Positions 44,632 to 56,702 of a DNA stretch of 64,000 nucleotides are shown here, piece by piece (positions within the stretch are counted from its first letter, which is position 1; every line of letters starts with the position of its first letter). Location of the stretch: assembly GCA_023213315.1 (NCBI GenBank), contig JAKCPI010001666.1, forward strand, positions 36,001-100,000, read 5' to 3'. Both the position numbers and the translations under genes were made by a program. The notes beneath the pieces are model-generated. The model worked only from the letters and a program-made list of their open reading frames with translations, did no database searches and was not told where the DNA came from. The DNA is from Euborellia annulipes (taxonomy: Eukaryota; Arthropoda; Insecta; Dermaptera; Anisolabididae).

Positions 44632-44777
44632 GGAGTGTTTTGAACAGTGGAGTGAATGCTAAATCGTTGAATTTTGTCCGAAGGAGATTACTTTGAAGGT
44701 CTGTAAGGAATTTGAATAAAAGTAAGCAGAATTTTCTAGTAAAAAAAGAATTCCGGTTATTTTTTGACACCCCCTGG
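44632..44777 (-). mobile_element. Mariner 5' end with terminal repeat
   Basis: On the minus strand, after TA, the sequence reads CCAGGGGGTGTCAAAAAATA, which is a mariner-like terminal repeat, followed by leader-like sequence. It points toward the transposase remnant at 43898-44281, with LINE sequence between. The opposite terminal repeat was not found. Confidence 0.55.
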
Positions 44778-44879
44778 TATATATATTGCAGAGTATTCGC
44801 CTGTCTATCCATCTTTGACTTTTTTCAAATTTACCATAGTACAAGAAACTAATAATGTTATCTGTAATTTAATTCAAAA

Positions 44880-45710
44880 AGGAACATTAAAATAATTGAT
44901 ATCTGCCGTTAGTAATCATCTTCTTTATTTTATAATAATTTGATAGGAAGAAAATGAAAATTTTATATAGCGTTTTGTTGTTATGCATATTTATTTATTA
45001 TGAGTTAGAAATGAATCATCATCCCCTTCTTTCGTTTCTATCTCTCAGTTTATATACGTATATATATAATTTAAATCCATTTTCAAGAGGCACTTTACTA
45101 GAATATATTTTGACGTTTATGATAATATTAATTAATTATTATGCAGTCGACTTCCGAACACGGCTATAAATGAATATCCCTCCATAATCAAGTCTTTAAA
45201 CGGATCAGCGGCGGTTCCCGGGGGCTCTTCCATAATTTAGAAGAGAATTCAATTGGGTTGATAGTTATTTGACACGATAACACGGGGAGGGGCCGGCAAG
45301 AATTTTCAGAAATATAAACGACTTCCCCCCACCTTTAATAGCCGGTCTTATTTCCAAAGGGAGAACTAGAAAAAAGTAATTATGATATTTATTTGATAGT
45401 TGATGTTTAGAGATTTCCATAAAATTGAATTTTTATTTAAATATTAAAAATTATTTAATAAATAATAGACAATTCAATAAAATCTTCAAACAGTTCCGAC
45501 TAAGTAAAGGGTGCATTCCCCCCCGAGCCCCGGTTACAAATCCAAAGAGAGAAAAACAGCAATTTACATTGTAATTCGCCGGGCCCTATATTATGTTTTG
45601 GTCTCCCCTGCCTCATCCTGTTACTGTTCTATTGACCACGAGCTTTACCAATAACATACATTCGATTATTTACCAAAATCCTGATAACACATTACATTTT
45701 AATAACCAAC
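44880..45710. other. No gene seen
   Basis: AT-rich with a GC-richer patch at 45190-45330. Nothing is supported. Confidence 0.45.
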
Positions 45711-45714
45711 TATT

Positions 45715-46455
45715 ACTTTCTCTTATCTATATATGTTAATCTCTATATATAAAAAGAAAGTATTAGATTCATGTCTAAAATTCGATTTTGAAATTTTGAT
45801 GGTTATACACGTTTTGAGGTCCCCTTTATTAAAAAAAACAAAGTGGTTTTCGCAGCATGACGTGTCTATCTGTCTGTGAACAAAATTTCTTAAGGAGATT
45901 GAAATTTTATATTTAAGTTAGGTACCCCCTGGTACTCACGGCCAAAGGGTACTTTACTGATATACTTTTTCAGTTTTTTTTTTTTTTTTTTGATTTTCTC
46001 AAAATTCGCCTAGATTTTGATAAAAATTCATAAATCAATTATTTTTTTAGATTCTATTTAAAATATATATTCTCATTTTGCCGTTGAAATTTTCTGAAGA
46101 CCACTTTACTCTTGTAGTTCATAGGAAGGGTATACGAAGTGGTTGTCAAACAGAATATAAATATTTTCCCATACCTCTTTATTTAAATCACAACATTATT
46201 AATCTATGCACTTTTTTTGTATAAAACAAGAAAAAATTGCCATTGGGTTTGTTTACAAGTGTGCAAATGAAATGCATTTTATCTCAGATTTAGGTTAATG
46301 TCGCTTGGTTCCTTTATGCATAACATCGTCCATGTATTGTATTGTCGGAAACTAAATATATGTCGACACAAAAAATCTGGTGCGTCAACCACAGAACACA
46401 ACGTTCGGTTACCAAGGTAAGAGAAAGTTGTGTGCTGTGCGACCAGTTACACTAA
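45715..46455 (+). repeat. R1 copy, diverged
   Basis: All R1 segments are in order from CTTTCTCTTATC to a weakened terminal hairpin (46375-46450). The AGTACTAGTACT core is partly deleted. Confidence 0.7.
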
Positions 46456-46849
46456 AATATAAATACTAATAAGCAACTTTTTCTTCTAAATGAATTTACA
46501 AGCTGAGTTGAGAAATTTTTAATGCAATCCAAACGAATTTGGGCCTCCAAGGTTTATTGTGATGTAGTTGGTTTAGTCTCTCATCGTCGTTGATGTGAAA
46601 ACTTTGCTCAGGCTTTGTTTGTCTTCTCAGAGTACTGGTGATCTTGACATTCGCTCTCTTCAAAGGGAGAGAGAAAGAGAAGTCGACAAACAGCCGAGCA
46701 AATTAAGCAACAAATTCCTACCAATTTCTGCCTTTCAATCTCGCGATCGATCTAAACCCAAAACAATTTGATACCATATATGCATAAAAATAGTAAGTGT
46801 GTGAAACAAGGCTGTTGTCAAAGAGTATAAGATGTTTAACGCCGAAATC

Positions 46850-46945
46850 AATACTGTGCTTGTCACACCAGATTTTTGTGTCGAGATATATTTAGTTTCC
46901 CATAGCACCTTAGTTCTAAACTCTACCACTTGCATTTCATAAGTA
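46850..46945 (-). repeat. R1 hairpin half-arm
   Basis: Only the CACACCAGATTTTTGTGTCG arm with the ATTTAGTTTCCCATAGCACC extension is present, without its partner arm. Confidence 0.5.
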
Positions 46946-46949
46946 ATAG

Positions 46950-47438
46950 GAAAAAATCTGAAATTTTACATCAGTAAAGTGTGCTTCAAACAATTTTCAG
47001 GGCAAAATGAAAATATATATTTAAGAGGATCTAAAAAATAAATGATTTATGAATTTTAAACAAAATCGTTAGAGTCAATTTTGAGAAAATCGAAAAAATC
47101 TGAAAAAGTACATCAGTAAAGTGTAATTCAAACAATTTTCACGAGAAGTTTTACTGATATGCTTTTTAAAGAGCATGTAGAAATTCGAAAAAACCTGAAA
47201 AAGTTCTTCAGTAAAGTACTAGTTCTTTTTGGCCGATTTTGTTCAAAAGCTTATTATGAGTATCCGGGAGGGTACCTAACTTAAATATAAAATTTCAATC
47301 TCAATTAGCACAGTACACAACTTTCGATTACCGAAGATAAGAGAAAGTTGTGTGCTGTGCGAGCAGTCACACCAGATTTTTAGACATGATTCTCAATATT
47401 TTCTCTCTATATATTTCATATTTAGGTAAGAGAAAGTA
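46950..47438 (-). repeat. R1 copy, rearranged
   Basis: The core segment (ACATCAGTAAAGT) appears two to three times in altered order, followed by a complete hairpin (47305-47380) and the AT-rich 5' hairpin with an AT run. Confidence 0.6.
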
Positions 47439-47439
47439 A

Positions 47440-50150
47440 AAATATATATATTATATATATATATATATATATATGGAAGAGAAATCTAGGGTAAAAATTT
47501 TAAATGCTGTTATAAATTTCTTTAAAATATATTCATTTTTTTGAGGGGGAGGGACAATGGCCGGATTATTCATCCCCTCTCCCCTCCAAAAAAGAAAAAT
47601 ATTTTACATGTTGCGAAAAACCTATGAAAAAAATCTCAAATCTGCAAATACCTTTCAAATTTGGGGAAATCTATTTTTAATTATTTTTTTATTTTAAAAA
47701 AAATTAATATTTAAATAATGTTAGCATAATATTTTTTTTTCAAGCTAACTTCACATCATTCCTTACAGTGGTTAGAATGATTGCATTCCTCATTTCAGTT
47801 TGCTTACCTAACCTGCCGTGTGTCAAATGACAAATCGGTTTTTTTTTAAGGTTTCTTTAAACGTGTTTTATTATTTAAATAGTGGTGTTTATTATTTAAG
47901 TGATCTTAAAAAATTTCTAATATTATAAGGGATTTAGTGAATACTAAAAAATATAATAAATATATACTTAAATATTAATATTATTATTTGACAGAAAAGG
48001 CTACATCGTCCTTTTTATAACATTAATATTTTCTTTGATAAAATTATTATATTATAAAAATAATATATATTTAAATATAAAAAATTTATTTTAAATATAA
48101 AATAGATTGTTTATTTTATATTTGAATGTAAATTTTTTATGCAATATTAAAATTTTCAGGCTAGAATTTTTCTACTTTATAAAAAAAAGGATGCTGATAC
48201 TTTTCTATCTCATAATGTATTTATTTAGTATATTTATATATTTTTTAGTGTGTGTTTTCATATGAGTGTGGTTATATCAATAACAATATCGGGAATACAG
48301 TGATCTTCAACACAATATTTGTCTAAGGTGAGCTGTCATGAGTAAATAATTTTTATTAATATTTATAGAATACTTACTAACCATATCATTTAATAATTGT
48401 TAAGCATGTCTTTAATTACATCCATCCTTTGATTATGTTTATTAATTGATATCATTCTATCAACTTCTTTTTTATACTAATGTCAAAAAATATTTATCAA
48501 TGAACTAAATCTATTCTTTTATTTAGTGAATTTTCTTTTCACCAGAATAAACTAGTTTATCTTATGTATTTGCCTTTGGCCTTTGATTGATTCATTTCTC
48601 ACAATTGTGAAAATAATTTAATCTTTTCATTACATATTCTATATATATACAGTACCGGACAAAAAAGTGTCAAGTTTATGTTTACATTTTCATCCACTGA
48701 GGCCAAATATTGTTTTAAATTACTGGGTTATATTTTAGGGATTATTTCTCGTTTTTGAACGGCCATAAACTTAATTGCAAGCAACTATACAACAAAGTTT
48801 TTTAAAATTAAAAATCTAATACCTTTGGATTTTGGCTAATCCAAGCCACCCAGAAGCTTTTTTTTTTTTTAAACAACATACAGGGGTCCCGACCTAATTG
48901 TTTCGGTCCTTCGGTATGCAGTTCGGTTTCCTTAGATTAAAAAAATTTAAAAACAACTATGGAATGTAGAGCTAATGTCAAAAGAGTGAACTAGTTAGTG
49001 AAGTCTAAGCCAGCGCCCGAGCTTGGCTGGCGTCTTATAGTAAAGATTAACCTTTATTTTTCCTACATCTTATATATAATGGGTTCTCGCCTTTATATTT
49101 TGTTTATAAATGAACGTGTTATAAATTTTTGCTTTGTATATATATATGGCAGCTTTTATATCCCAATAATTTTATAATGAAGCAAACATAAATGAGACAA
49201 TTGATTGCAATACAATTAATCATAAAGATAAAATGGAGATCAGACACATATTCCAGTATTTTCTCTTTCCCCTGGACAATTGCTGGACAATCGATACGAT
49301 ACAATGCAGGAGAGAACCGCGTGTGTTTAACACGATTATCTCGTATTCCCCAAACACTCGGCCATGGAGATACAAATTAACAACTCTTCCAACTAGAGCT
49401 GTTTTCATATTACTATTAGCTTTAAAGCATGTTTTACAACCATTTGTTTTCACTTGTTCATCATGCCAATAAATTCACATACGATTTATTCTCAGTACAA
49501 AGGAAGTAAAAATAATTTCAATTTAATTCTTTGATATCAAATTTTATTGGAAAAAGATATCAGCAAATTTTACAAAAAAAAAAATCGATTGAATGGGAAA
49601 AAATCAGTACATTGAGAAACGAAAAAAAATCTGTGTTAGATTCTAAAAAACTTGCATAGGTACGATGAACTTTTACTTTATTTCACACCAAATGCTTACC
49701 AAAAACCAATTGCGAATCTTAAAACAGCCCTTTGACAATTAAAATAATTTAAAGGCCCCAAATTTTTTTTAAAAGAATTTGATTTAAAAATGGTTTAAAA
49801 ATTTTTTTTTTTTTTTTCTTAATTTAATTAAACGAGCAGTGTTCAGGGAGGGGCAATATTAATTCCCACCCATGTATTTTCTACATGTGATTATTTCATG
49901 GTTTTTATTAAAGAAAATGAAAATCTTTATTGGAAATTTTCTAGGTTTGAATCATGAAAGTTTCCATTAAAAAAGATATTTTTTTTTTAAACAATGAAAT
50001 AATCACAAGTAGAAAACACATGGGTGGGACTTAATATTGTCCCTCACTGGACGTTTGTTTCTTTATATGTAAGCACATAACGATTTTTTTCAAATTTTAA
50101 ATATATAGTATTTCCGATTCCAAAATGAAATTGTGCAAGGTCTCGTGATT
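47440..50150. other. Long AT-rich stretch
   Basis: It includes an AT run (47440-47475), the Tc1-like end at 48654, and a more complex patch at 49190-49490 with overlapping short frames on both strands that match nothing I know. Confidence 0.45.
48654..48700 (+). mobile_element. Tc1/mariner-like terminal sequence
   Basis: After TA the sequence reads CAGTACCGGACAAAAAAGTG, typical of a Tc1-type end. No opposite end or transposase was found. Confidence 0.4.
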
Positions 50151-50154
50151 GGGA

Positions 50155-50630
50155 AAATTCGGGTACTAGTACTTTACTGATGTACTTTTTTAGTTTTTTT
50201 CACTTTTCTCGAAATCTCCTTTAAAGATTTCTTTCAAATTTTAAATATTTTCTATTTCCGGTATAGCAAACAAATTACACTAGCCCTCGTCTTCAGCAAA
50301 CCTCGAGTACTTGTACTTTATTGTTGTACTTTTTTAGTTTTTTCGACTTTTCTCGAAATTCGCTTTCTTTCAAATATTAAATTATTTTCCTATTTATACT
50401 ATACAAATCTAATTACGCTAGTTCTTGTCTTTGGGCTACCTCGATTACTAGTACTTTACTGTGTACTATTTTAGTATTTTTTTTTTTCTCGAAATTTTCT
50501 TTAACAATTTCTTTCAAATTTCAAATATTTCCTATTTCCAGTATACAAAACAAACCACGTTTGATCTCGTTTTTGGAAAACCTCGAGTACTAGTACTTTA
50601 CTGATGTTCTTTTTTAGTTTTTTCCAATTA
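50155..50630 (+). repeat. Tandem array, about 141-base unit, derived from the R1 core
   Basis: TACTAGTACTTTACTGATGT or near variants begin at 50164, 50308, 50446 and 50588. Each is followed by the TTTTTTAGTTTTTTTC and CTCGAAAT segments of R1, then TCTTTCAAATTTTAAATATT, which R1 lacks. Confidence 0.75.
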
Positions 50631-50639
50631 TCAAAACAA

Positions 50640-51927
50640 ACAACCGAGCTCCAGCTCGGTCAACCCGGAACTTATTTTTTAAAGAGCTAACTACTTGCTT
50701 TGTTGGTGTCTTGTTGAAGGGTGAAAGGAGAGGGCCTCTTTCCATTGGTCCTTAAAGTTGGCCCTTTATAATGGGACGGACCGGGCAAAATCCTTCCATT
50801 TTTGGGGGGGGGGGGTTTCCTATCATATTCATTTTGAGTTGTAACGTCAAATGAGAGGAATCGGGCTGCACTGCAAAAATCCGTCCCACATCGTTACCTC
50901 TCAAAATGAATAGGCTATGGTAGGAGAATTTTACAAAGCGATCCATTAAATCTATTAATTCATTTTCTCATATGGTTACTCAAAAAAAAAAAAAGAATAA
51001 AAAGAAAAGATTTATTCTCTAATTAATTCAAAACACACTTTCATGTATCTTTACTTAGTATTTTTGATACTGGCTCTCCCAAGGGGATGAATCCTTATAG
51101 TTAGTCTAGTCTTTAATTTAATTTTCTAAGTAAGTCCACTTTTTCTTTTAGACATCGAAATACCTGAGAGACTTGATACCATAATAAATGATTCTCTTGG
51201 GAAGTTTATGATTAGTTGTCAGAGGGGAAGTTGACTTTTGTTGAGATAGTAAATTTATCTTTCTAAACAAAAGGCGATAAGACATATGACACATGGTGTG
51301 TTCTTAGTTTTGGACTGTGAGCACGTGTTGTATGTGGTTCCTCGAACCTCCGAGGACAAGGCCAGTGTCCTTGCTTCCTTCCGGTGGGCAGTACCACGTG
51401 GTCCGAGCACGTTGCCTCCCACCTGGGGGCCCCCCTACCCTCCAAGTTCAAGGGCGTTCAAGAATTATCCCTCCAACGGCTCATTCCCACTCTACTACCT
51501 ATTTGCCCCACTCCTTGTCATTGACTCCCCACTCCACTAAACATCGTCAAGCGCCGCACGCAAAATTCGTTACGCTCTTGTTTGTACACGAACTGCGCAA
51601 ATAATTTCAACGTCTTTTTAACGAATTTTTTCCTTGAAGGTGTTATGAGTTGTGGAAAAGCTAAAGCGGTTAAGTCGGAAACTTTAGCTAGGTGCCTAAA
51701 AATAAATTTACTTTATAATCACGCCACTTAGATGGATATAATAAATATTTATATATTTTATCACTATTCTATGCTTAACTAGAGTCTCAAGCTTATCATC
51801 AATAAAAATTTTTGATTCCTCTTCCAATTTATACTGCATAATCCAAATAATTTTTAGAGCTAACTGACTCTGATATCAACCTTTCCATCAAGCTACAGGG
51901 TCAGATCTTTGATTAAATTAGGCTATA

Positions 51928-51960
<33 letters not shown>

Positions 51961-52060
51961 CGAAATCTTGAATTCTCGCTAATTTAAAGACATAAATTAA
52001 ATTGAGAAAAAAATTATTTACCTATAAATACGGAAGATAATTTTTCTAAATAAATACAAA
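50640..52060. other. Unassigned, with a GC-rich patch
   Basis: The patch 51290-51560 is clearly GC-rich (CCTGGGGGCCCCCC) with CpGs and short open frames on both strands. It could be an exon or promoter, but no splice site pair or domain supports either. Confidence 0.4.
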
Positions 52061-52063
52061 TTA

Positions 52064-52572
52064 AAAAAAAAATCTGGTGTGACTGGTCACACAGCACACA
52101 ACTTTCTCTTACTTTGGGTAATCGAAAGTCTGTGCTTGTCACACCAGATTTTTTCGGGTCTTCAGAAGATTTCAATGGCAAATTGAGAATATACATTTTA
52201 AAGAGCATCTAAAAAATAAGTGATTTTTGGATTTTAATCAAAATCGTTAGATCGAATTTTGAGAAAATCGAAAAAAAACTTAAAAATTACATCAGTAAAG
52301 TACTAGTGCTCTTTGGCCGATTTTGATTAAAAGCTTATTTTCACGCCTCAGGGGGTGCCTAATTTAAATATAAAATTTCAACTTCGTAGCTCAATTCCTT
52401 CATGCCTAAAATTGAACAGACACGGACAGACAGATAGACAGATAGACCATATCACGAAAACCACTTTTTTAGATTCAGGGGTCCTCATAATATCGCCATC
52501 GAATTTTTGACATGAATCCAATACTTTCTCTCTATATATATTAGCATATATAGAGGTAAGAGAAAGTAAAAA
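52064..52572 (-). repeat. R1 copy with internal deletion
   Basis: The hairpin (52068-52155) joins directly to the TCTTCAGAAGATTTCAATGG segment, skipping the intervening part. The rest, including the AT-rich hairpin, is intact. A GATA-type microsatellite takes the place of GT. Confidence 0.7.
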
Positions 52573-52574
52573 TC

Positions 52575-53437
52575 TTGTTTATTTTTGAAATTATCTTTTT
52601 CCCAGAAAAATAAAAATACAATATAACTTTGATATTATATGATTTATTAGTTAATAAAATTTAAATAAACTAAGTATTTGCAATGCTGATGTGAAATTTT
52701 GTCACACCTGTAATACTTAGTTTTCCTCCTTTCAATTTTATTTAAAATTTCAATAAATGAAAAATTTCAGTCTTAAGTATAAATTTTTGTTAAAACCCAG
52801 TCACAAATTTAAGAAATGGTGTTTATGATTATTTATTATACTCAAATTTTTCAGAATTGTTCACAGCTTAATTAAAATTGTTTAAGTCCTTAATATAAAT
52901 TTGAAATATTTTGACAGTCAAGGTTAATTTCAATTTTAAACATGCATATAAATAAGTGAATGATTTTATTAAAAAAATATTAATATTAGCCCTCTATATT
53001 AAGACACCTGTCATTCTTCAATCAATCATGCTTGTTTTATTAATACAAACACCCACACACCCACACTATAAGTATAAAGTTTCGCTTCGGTGAAAACAAT
53101 TTATATATAGATTGTATTGTCAAAAGAATTCAACAAATGACGTAATTTGTGCCAATTTCCTCATCCTACTTGGGATCTCCCTTTAAAGTTTCAATTAGCA
53201 TAATTATTAACAATGAAAAATATGTTTTTTCCTTATGGAAATGTACAATATTATTGAAAAATAGTAACAAATGCATTTGAAAGATTAATTTTATCTGAAA
53301 AATATAAATTACTAATATACTTTAAAATTATAGAGTATTTTGCTTTAGGGTTTTTTATTAGTGATTAAATTCCCATATTATGTATTTTTTATTTCTATTC
53401 TTAATTATACTTAATATTTTTTTTTATTTTGTTCCAG
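52575..53437. other. AT-rich sequence before the putative exon
   Basis: No recognised repeat. It ends in the strong pyrimidine tract of the acceptor at 53437. If the exon is real this is intron. Confidence 0.4.
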
Positions 53438-53525
53438 ATGATCACCGCTTGTCTTCATTTGTCTAACCAAATCTTGGCTGCCTCTGCATCTCCACATCCG
53501 TCACTAACGAAATCTTCTCAAGTTG
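53438..53525 (+). CDS. Putative isolated 88-base exon
   Basis: A long pyrimidine tract with TTGTTCCAG precedes the exon and GTGAGT follows it directly. Only one frame is open, starting at an ATG on the first base and leaving in phase 1; the peptide begins MITACLHLSNQILAASASPH. GC content is near 47 percent against very AT-rich flanks. No partner exon is clear. A possible 24-base exon at 57079-57102 (TTGTTCCAG before, GTGAGC after) would bring a stop after three codons if joined. The product is unknown. Confidence 0.4.
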
Positions 53526-54470
53526 GTGAGTAATTTTGAATTAAATCAACATCTGAATTTTTTCATTTATTTGAATTCTTGTATTAATCACACAAGCTAC
53601 TATTATTTTACAAACTCCGGATTTGTGATAAAGTATATTATATAATTTTATATGCTGGTTTCGTTACTAATTCACATTTCTTGAGGGGCAAATGCCCCTC
53701 TGCCCCTCCCAAATGACGCCACTATTTAAGGCATGAAAACAAAAACAAACAAACTTTAACATAACTTTTATTTAATTTGTTTTTAATTTCTGGGATGAGA
53801 ATCAAAAAACGGGGGGGGGGGAGTCTCATTCACAAGAATTTTTCTGGTACAACCTCTTTTGAAAAATTAATTGAAAATTCAATTAATTAATTTCAATTAT
53901 TATTATAATAATTTTTTTTTTTTACATTTAGTATTTTTATAAAATATTTTATAGTTCAATTTTTAAAATATTTGCCATTCATTCATCAGATGAAATAATA
54001 TCATTTTATTATCTATTTATTTTATCTGATCTAATATTTTTTTTTAATATAATAGTATAATTTTCAAATTAAAATATTTTATAGATCAATGAATATATAA
54101 AGAGAAAATGAATAGATTTTTATATATTTCGTTTAAATTAAATTGATTTTCTCCCAGTCCGGATTCACAGCCTATATTTTAATAAATAATTTCAATGCTT
54201 AATGCATAAAGTATTGTTTTCTTCTGACGCTAATGTGTTTATTGACATGTAAACAATGCTTTATGCATTAGGTATTGAAATTATTTATTTAAACTGTTAA
54301 TCCAGTTTTATTTTATATTTAATAATAAATAATTTATAACAATAAGTAGGCAGGTATAATAATTATACCATTTTGACTCAACATATCCACGGGAATTGTC
54401 GCGGTTTTTTGCCTGGGATGTTTTAAATTAATCAATATTTTAATTAAATTCTCATGTAATTATAGATAAT
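53526..54470. other. AT-rich sequence after the putative exon
   Basis: No family recognised apart from a G run at 53811-53821. AATAAATAATTTCAATGC at about 54181 has an inverse near 54280 (GCATTAGGTATTGAAATTAT), a small foldback of about 115 bases. Confidence 0.4.
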
Positions 54471-54471
54471 T

Positions 54472-54668
54472 AAATAACACTAGGTTAAGTTTCAAAATGT
54501 TTTTATTTTTAGCTTATACGCATTTCTACGTTAAAGCATCATCTTCAGAGCTATGACACAAAAACTAACTCAATCAGTTTGTCATAGCTCTAAAGATGAT
54601 GTATTAACGTAGAAATGCGCAAAAGCTAAAAATAAAAACCTTTTGAAACTTAACCTAGTGTTATTTAT
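54472..54668. repeat. Palindromic foldback repeat
   Basis: Arms of about 85 bases (AACACTAGGTTAAGTTTC... and its inverse) surround a loop near 54560-54580. Each arm contains CTGAAGA/CTAAAGA...GTAGAAATG, the layout also seen in the hammerhead-like motifs. Confidence 0.75.
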
Positions 54669-54797
54669 TTATCTAAATGTTTCAACTAGTGTCAACGGAT
54701 AATTCTTTTAATTATATTAATCTATATATAAAATATGATGATTGTTTTTTAAATATTATTTTCTCTTACCCTATACTACTTTCTTTTCCCTATATTA

Positions 54798-55452
54798 CTT
54801 TCTCTTACCTCTATATATATTTTAATATAGGCCCTATATAGAGAGAAAGTATTGAATTCAGGTCAAAAGTTCGATGTCGAGATTTTGTTGGATATACACG
54901 TTTTGATGTCCCCTGATTCCAAAAAAGTGGTTTTCGCGACATGGTCTGGCTGTGTGTGTGTGTGTCTGTGAACAAAATATCTCAAAAACGGAAAGAGCTA
55001 AGAAGTTGAAATTTTATATTTAAGTTAGGCATCCCCATGGGACGTGACACGAAGCTTTTGAACAAAATCGGCCAAAGAGTACTAGTACTTTACTGATGCA
55101 CTTTTTCAGTTTTTTTCGATTTTCTCAAAATTCGCTCCAACGATTTTTTTTTTAAATTCAAAAATCAATTATTTTTTTAGATTCTCTTTAAAATGTATAT
55201 TCTCATTTTGTCATTGAAATCTTCTGAAGACCACTTTGCTCTTGTACTCCATAGAAAAGTTAGGAGAAATGGTTGCCATGGTAACAAAATATAAATATAT
55301 AAATTTTACATCTTGAAAATCGAATGTACCGTACTGACAGAAACTAAATACATGTCGACACAAAAAATCTGGTGTGACACGCACGGTACACAACTTTCGA
55401 TTACCGAAGGTAAAAGAAAGTTGTGCTGTGCGCCACTCACACCAGATTTTTT
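54798..55452 (+). repeat. R1 dispersed repeat, near full length
   Basis: A clean copy with all parts: AT-rich hairpin, GT tract (54950-54968), AGTACTAGTACT at about 55078, and terminal hairpin 55362-55448. Confidence 0.8.
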
Positions 55453-55615
55453 TGTTGTATACATCTAATTCTTTATGATAGAGGAAAATATTGTTTTAAG
55501 AAGAATAAACAATCTGTTATGTTCCAAACTATCGGCAAATTTTCTTGGATCAAAGATATTTTATCTGTCTAATTGATATTGTAGATTTATAATTAAAATA
55601 TCCTACTAGATTTTT

Positions 55616-55750
55616 ACTTTCTTAGCCTATATATGAAATATATAGAGAGAGAAAGTATTGCGATCATGTCAAAAATTCGATGTCGAGATTTTGATGGATA
55701 TACATGTTTTGAGGTCCCCTGAGTCCAAAAAAGTGGGTCCCGCAAATTGG

Positions 55751-55795
<45 letters not shown>

Positions 55796-56702
55796 TGTGT
55801 GTGTGGACCCATTTTTTTAGCATGAAGGAATTGAGCTACCGGATTGAAATTTTATATTTAACTTAGGTACCTTCGAAGAATCTCAAAATAAGCTTTTGAA
55901 CAAAATCGGCCAAAAAGTACTAGTACTTTACTGATGTACTTTTTCAGTTTTTTTCGATTTTCTCAAAATTCCCTCCAAGGATTTTTTTTAAAATTCATAA
56001 ATCAATTATTTTTTAGATGCTCTTTAAAATGTATATTCTCATTTTGCCGTTGAAATCTTCTGAAGACCACTTTACTCTTGTTCTTCATAGGAAAGATAGA
56101 ACTGGTTGCCATGGTAACGGAATTTAAATCTTTTTCTTTTTATTAGATTAAAAATCAATTATTATTTAAATTCCCATTTTTTTTTAATTTATTTGTGTCT
56201 TTAATTGTTTCAAAGAAAACATATATGTCTCTCTCTCACTTGCAAACATTATCGTCTCTCTACTCTTTTTAAATTCCCTTTCCACCTTATCTTCGCATAG
56301 GACCAATGTTAATTTCCTATAGGGATTTGTATGTTAATTTCGATTCAAAAGGGGGTCCCCTTTGGAACTTTTTAGGCATTTAAAATTTTTTTTCCAATTC
56401 TTATGAAATTTTGTATTTATTTACGATTCTATATTGTGTATAAAATGTCCAAATATGAGATTAAAATTTTGAAAAATAACCATAGTTTATTTGAAGCAGT
56501 CAACATTTAAAATGCAAGTTTGAAACTAAGGTGCTATGGGAAACTAAATATATCTCGACACAAAATCTGGTGTGACCAGCAGGTGCACAACTTCTCTTAC
56601 CGAAGGGTAAGAGAAAGTTGTGTGCTGTGCGCCAGTCACACCAGATTTTTTGTGTCGAGATATATTTAGTTTCCCATAGCACCTTAGTTTCAAAGTTGCA
56701 TT
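55616..56702 (+). repeat. R1 copy, long subfamily, with the largest microsatellite and hairpin
   Basis: It has a GT tract of about 50 bases (55752-55803), then the long-subfamily middle, and ends in a palindrome of about 190 bases (56513-56702) whose arms reach back to AAACTAAGGTGCTATGGG. That extended arm suggests the hairpin is itself a foldback element. Confidence 0.75.

Noticed and set aside
49192..49472. Overlapping 60-80 codon frames on both strands
   Set aside because: No recognised motif, and frames on both strands are equally open; kept only as an unassigned patch.
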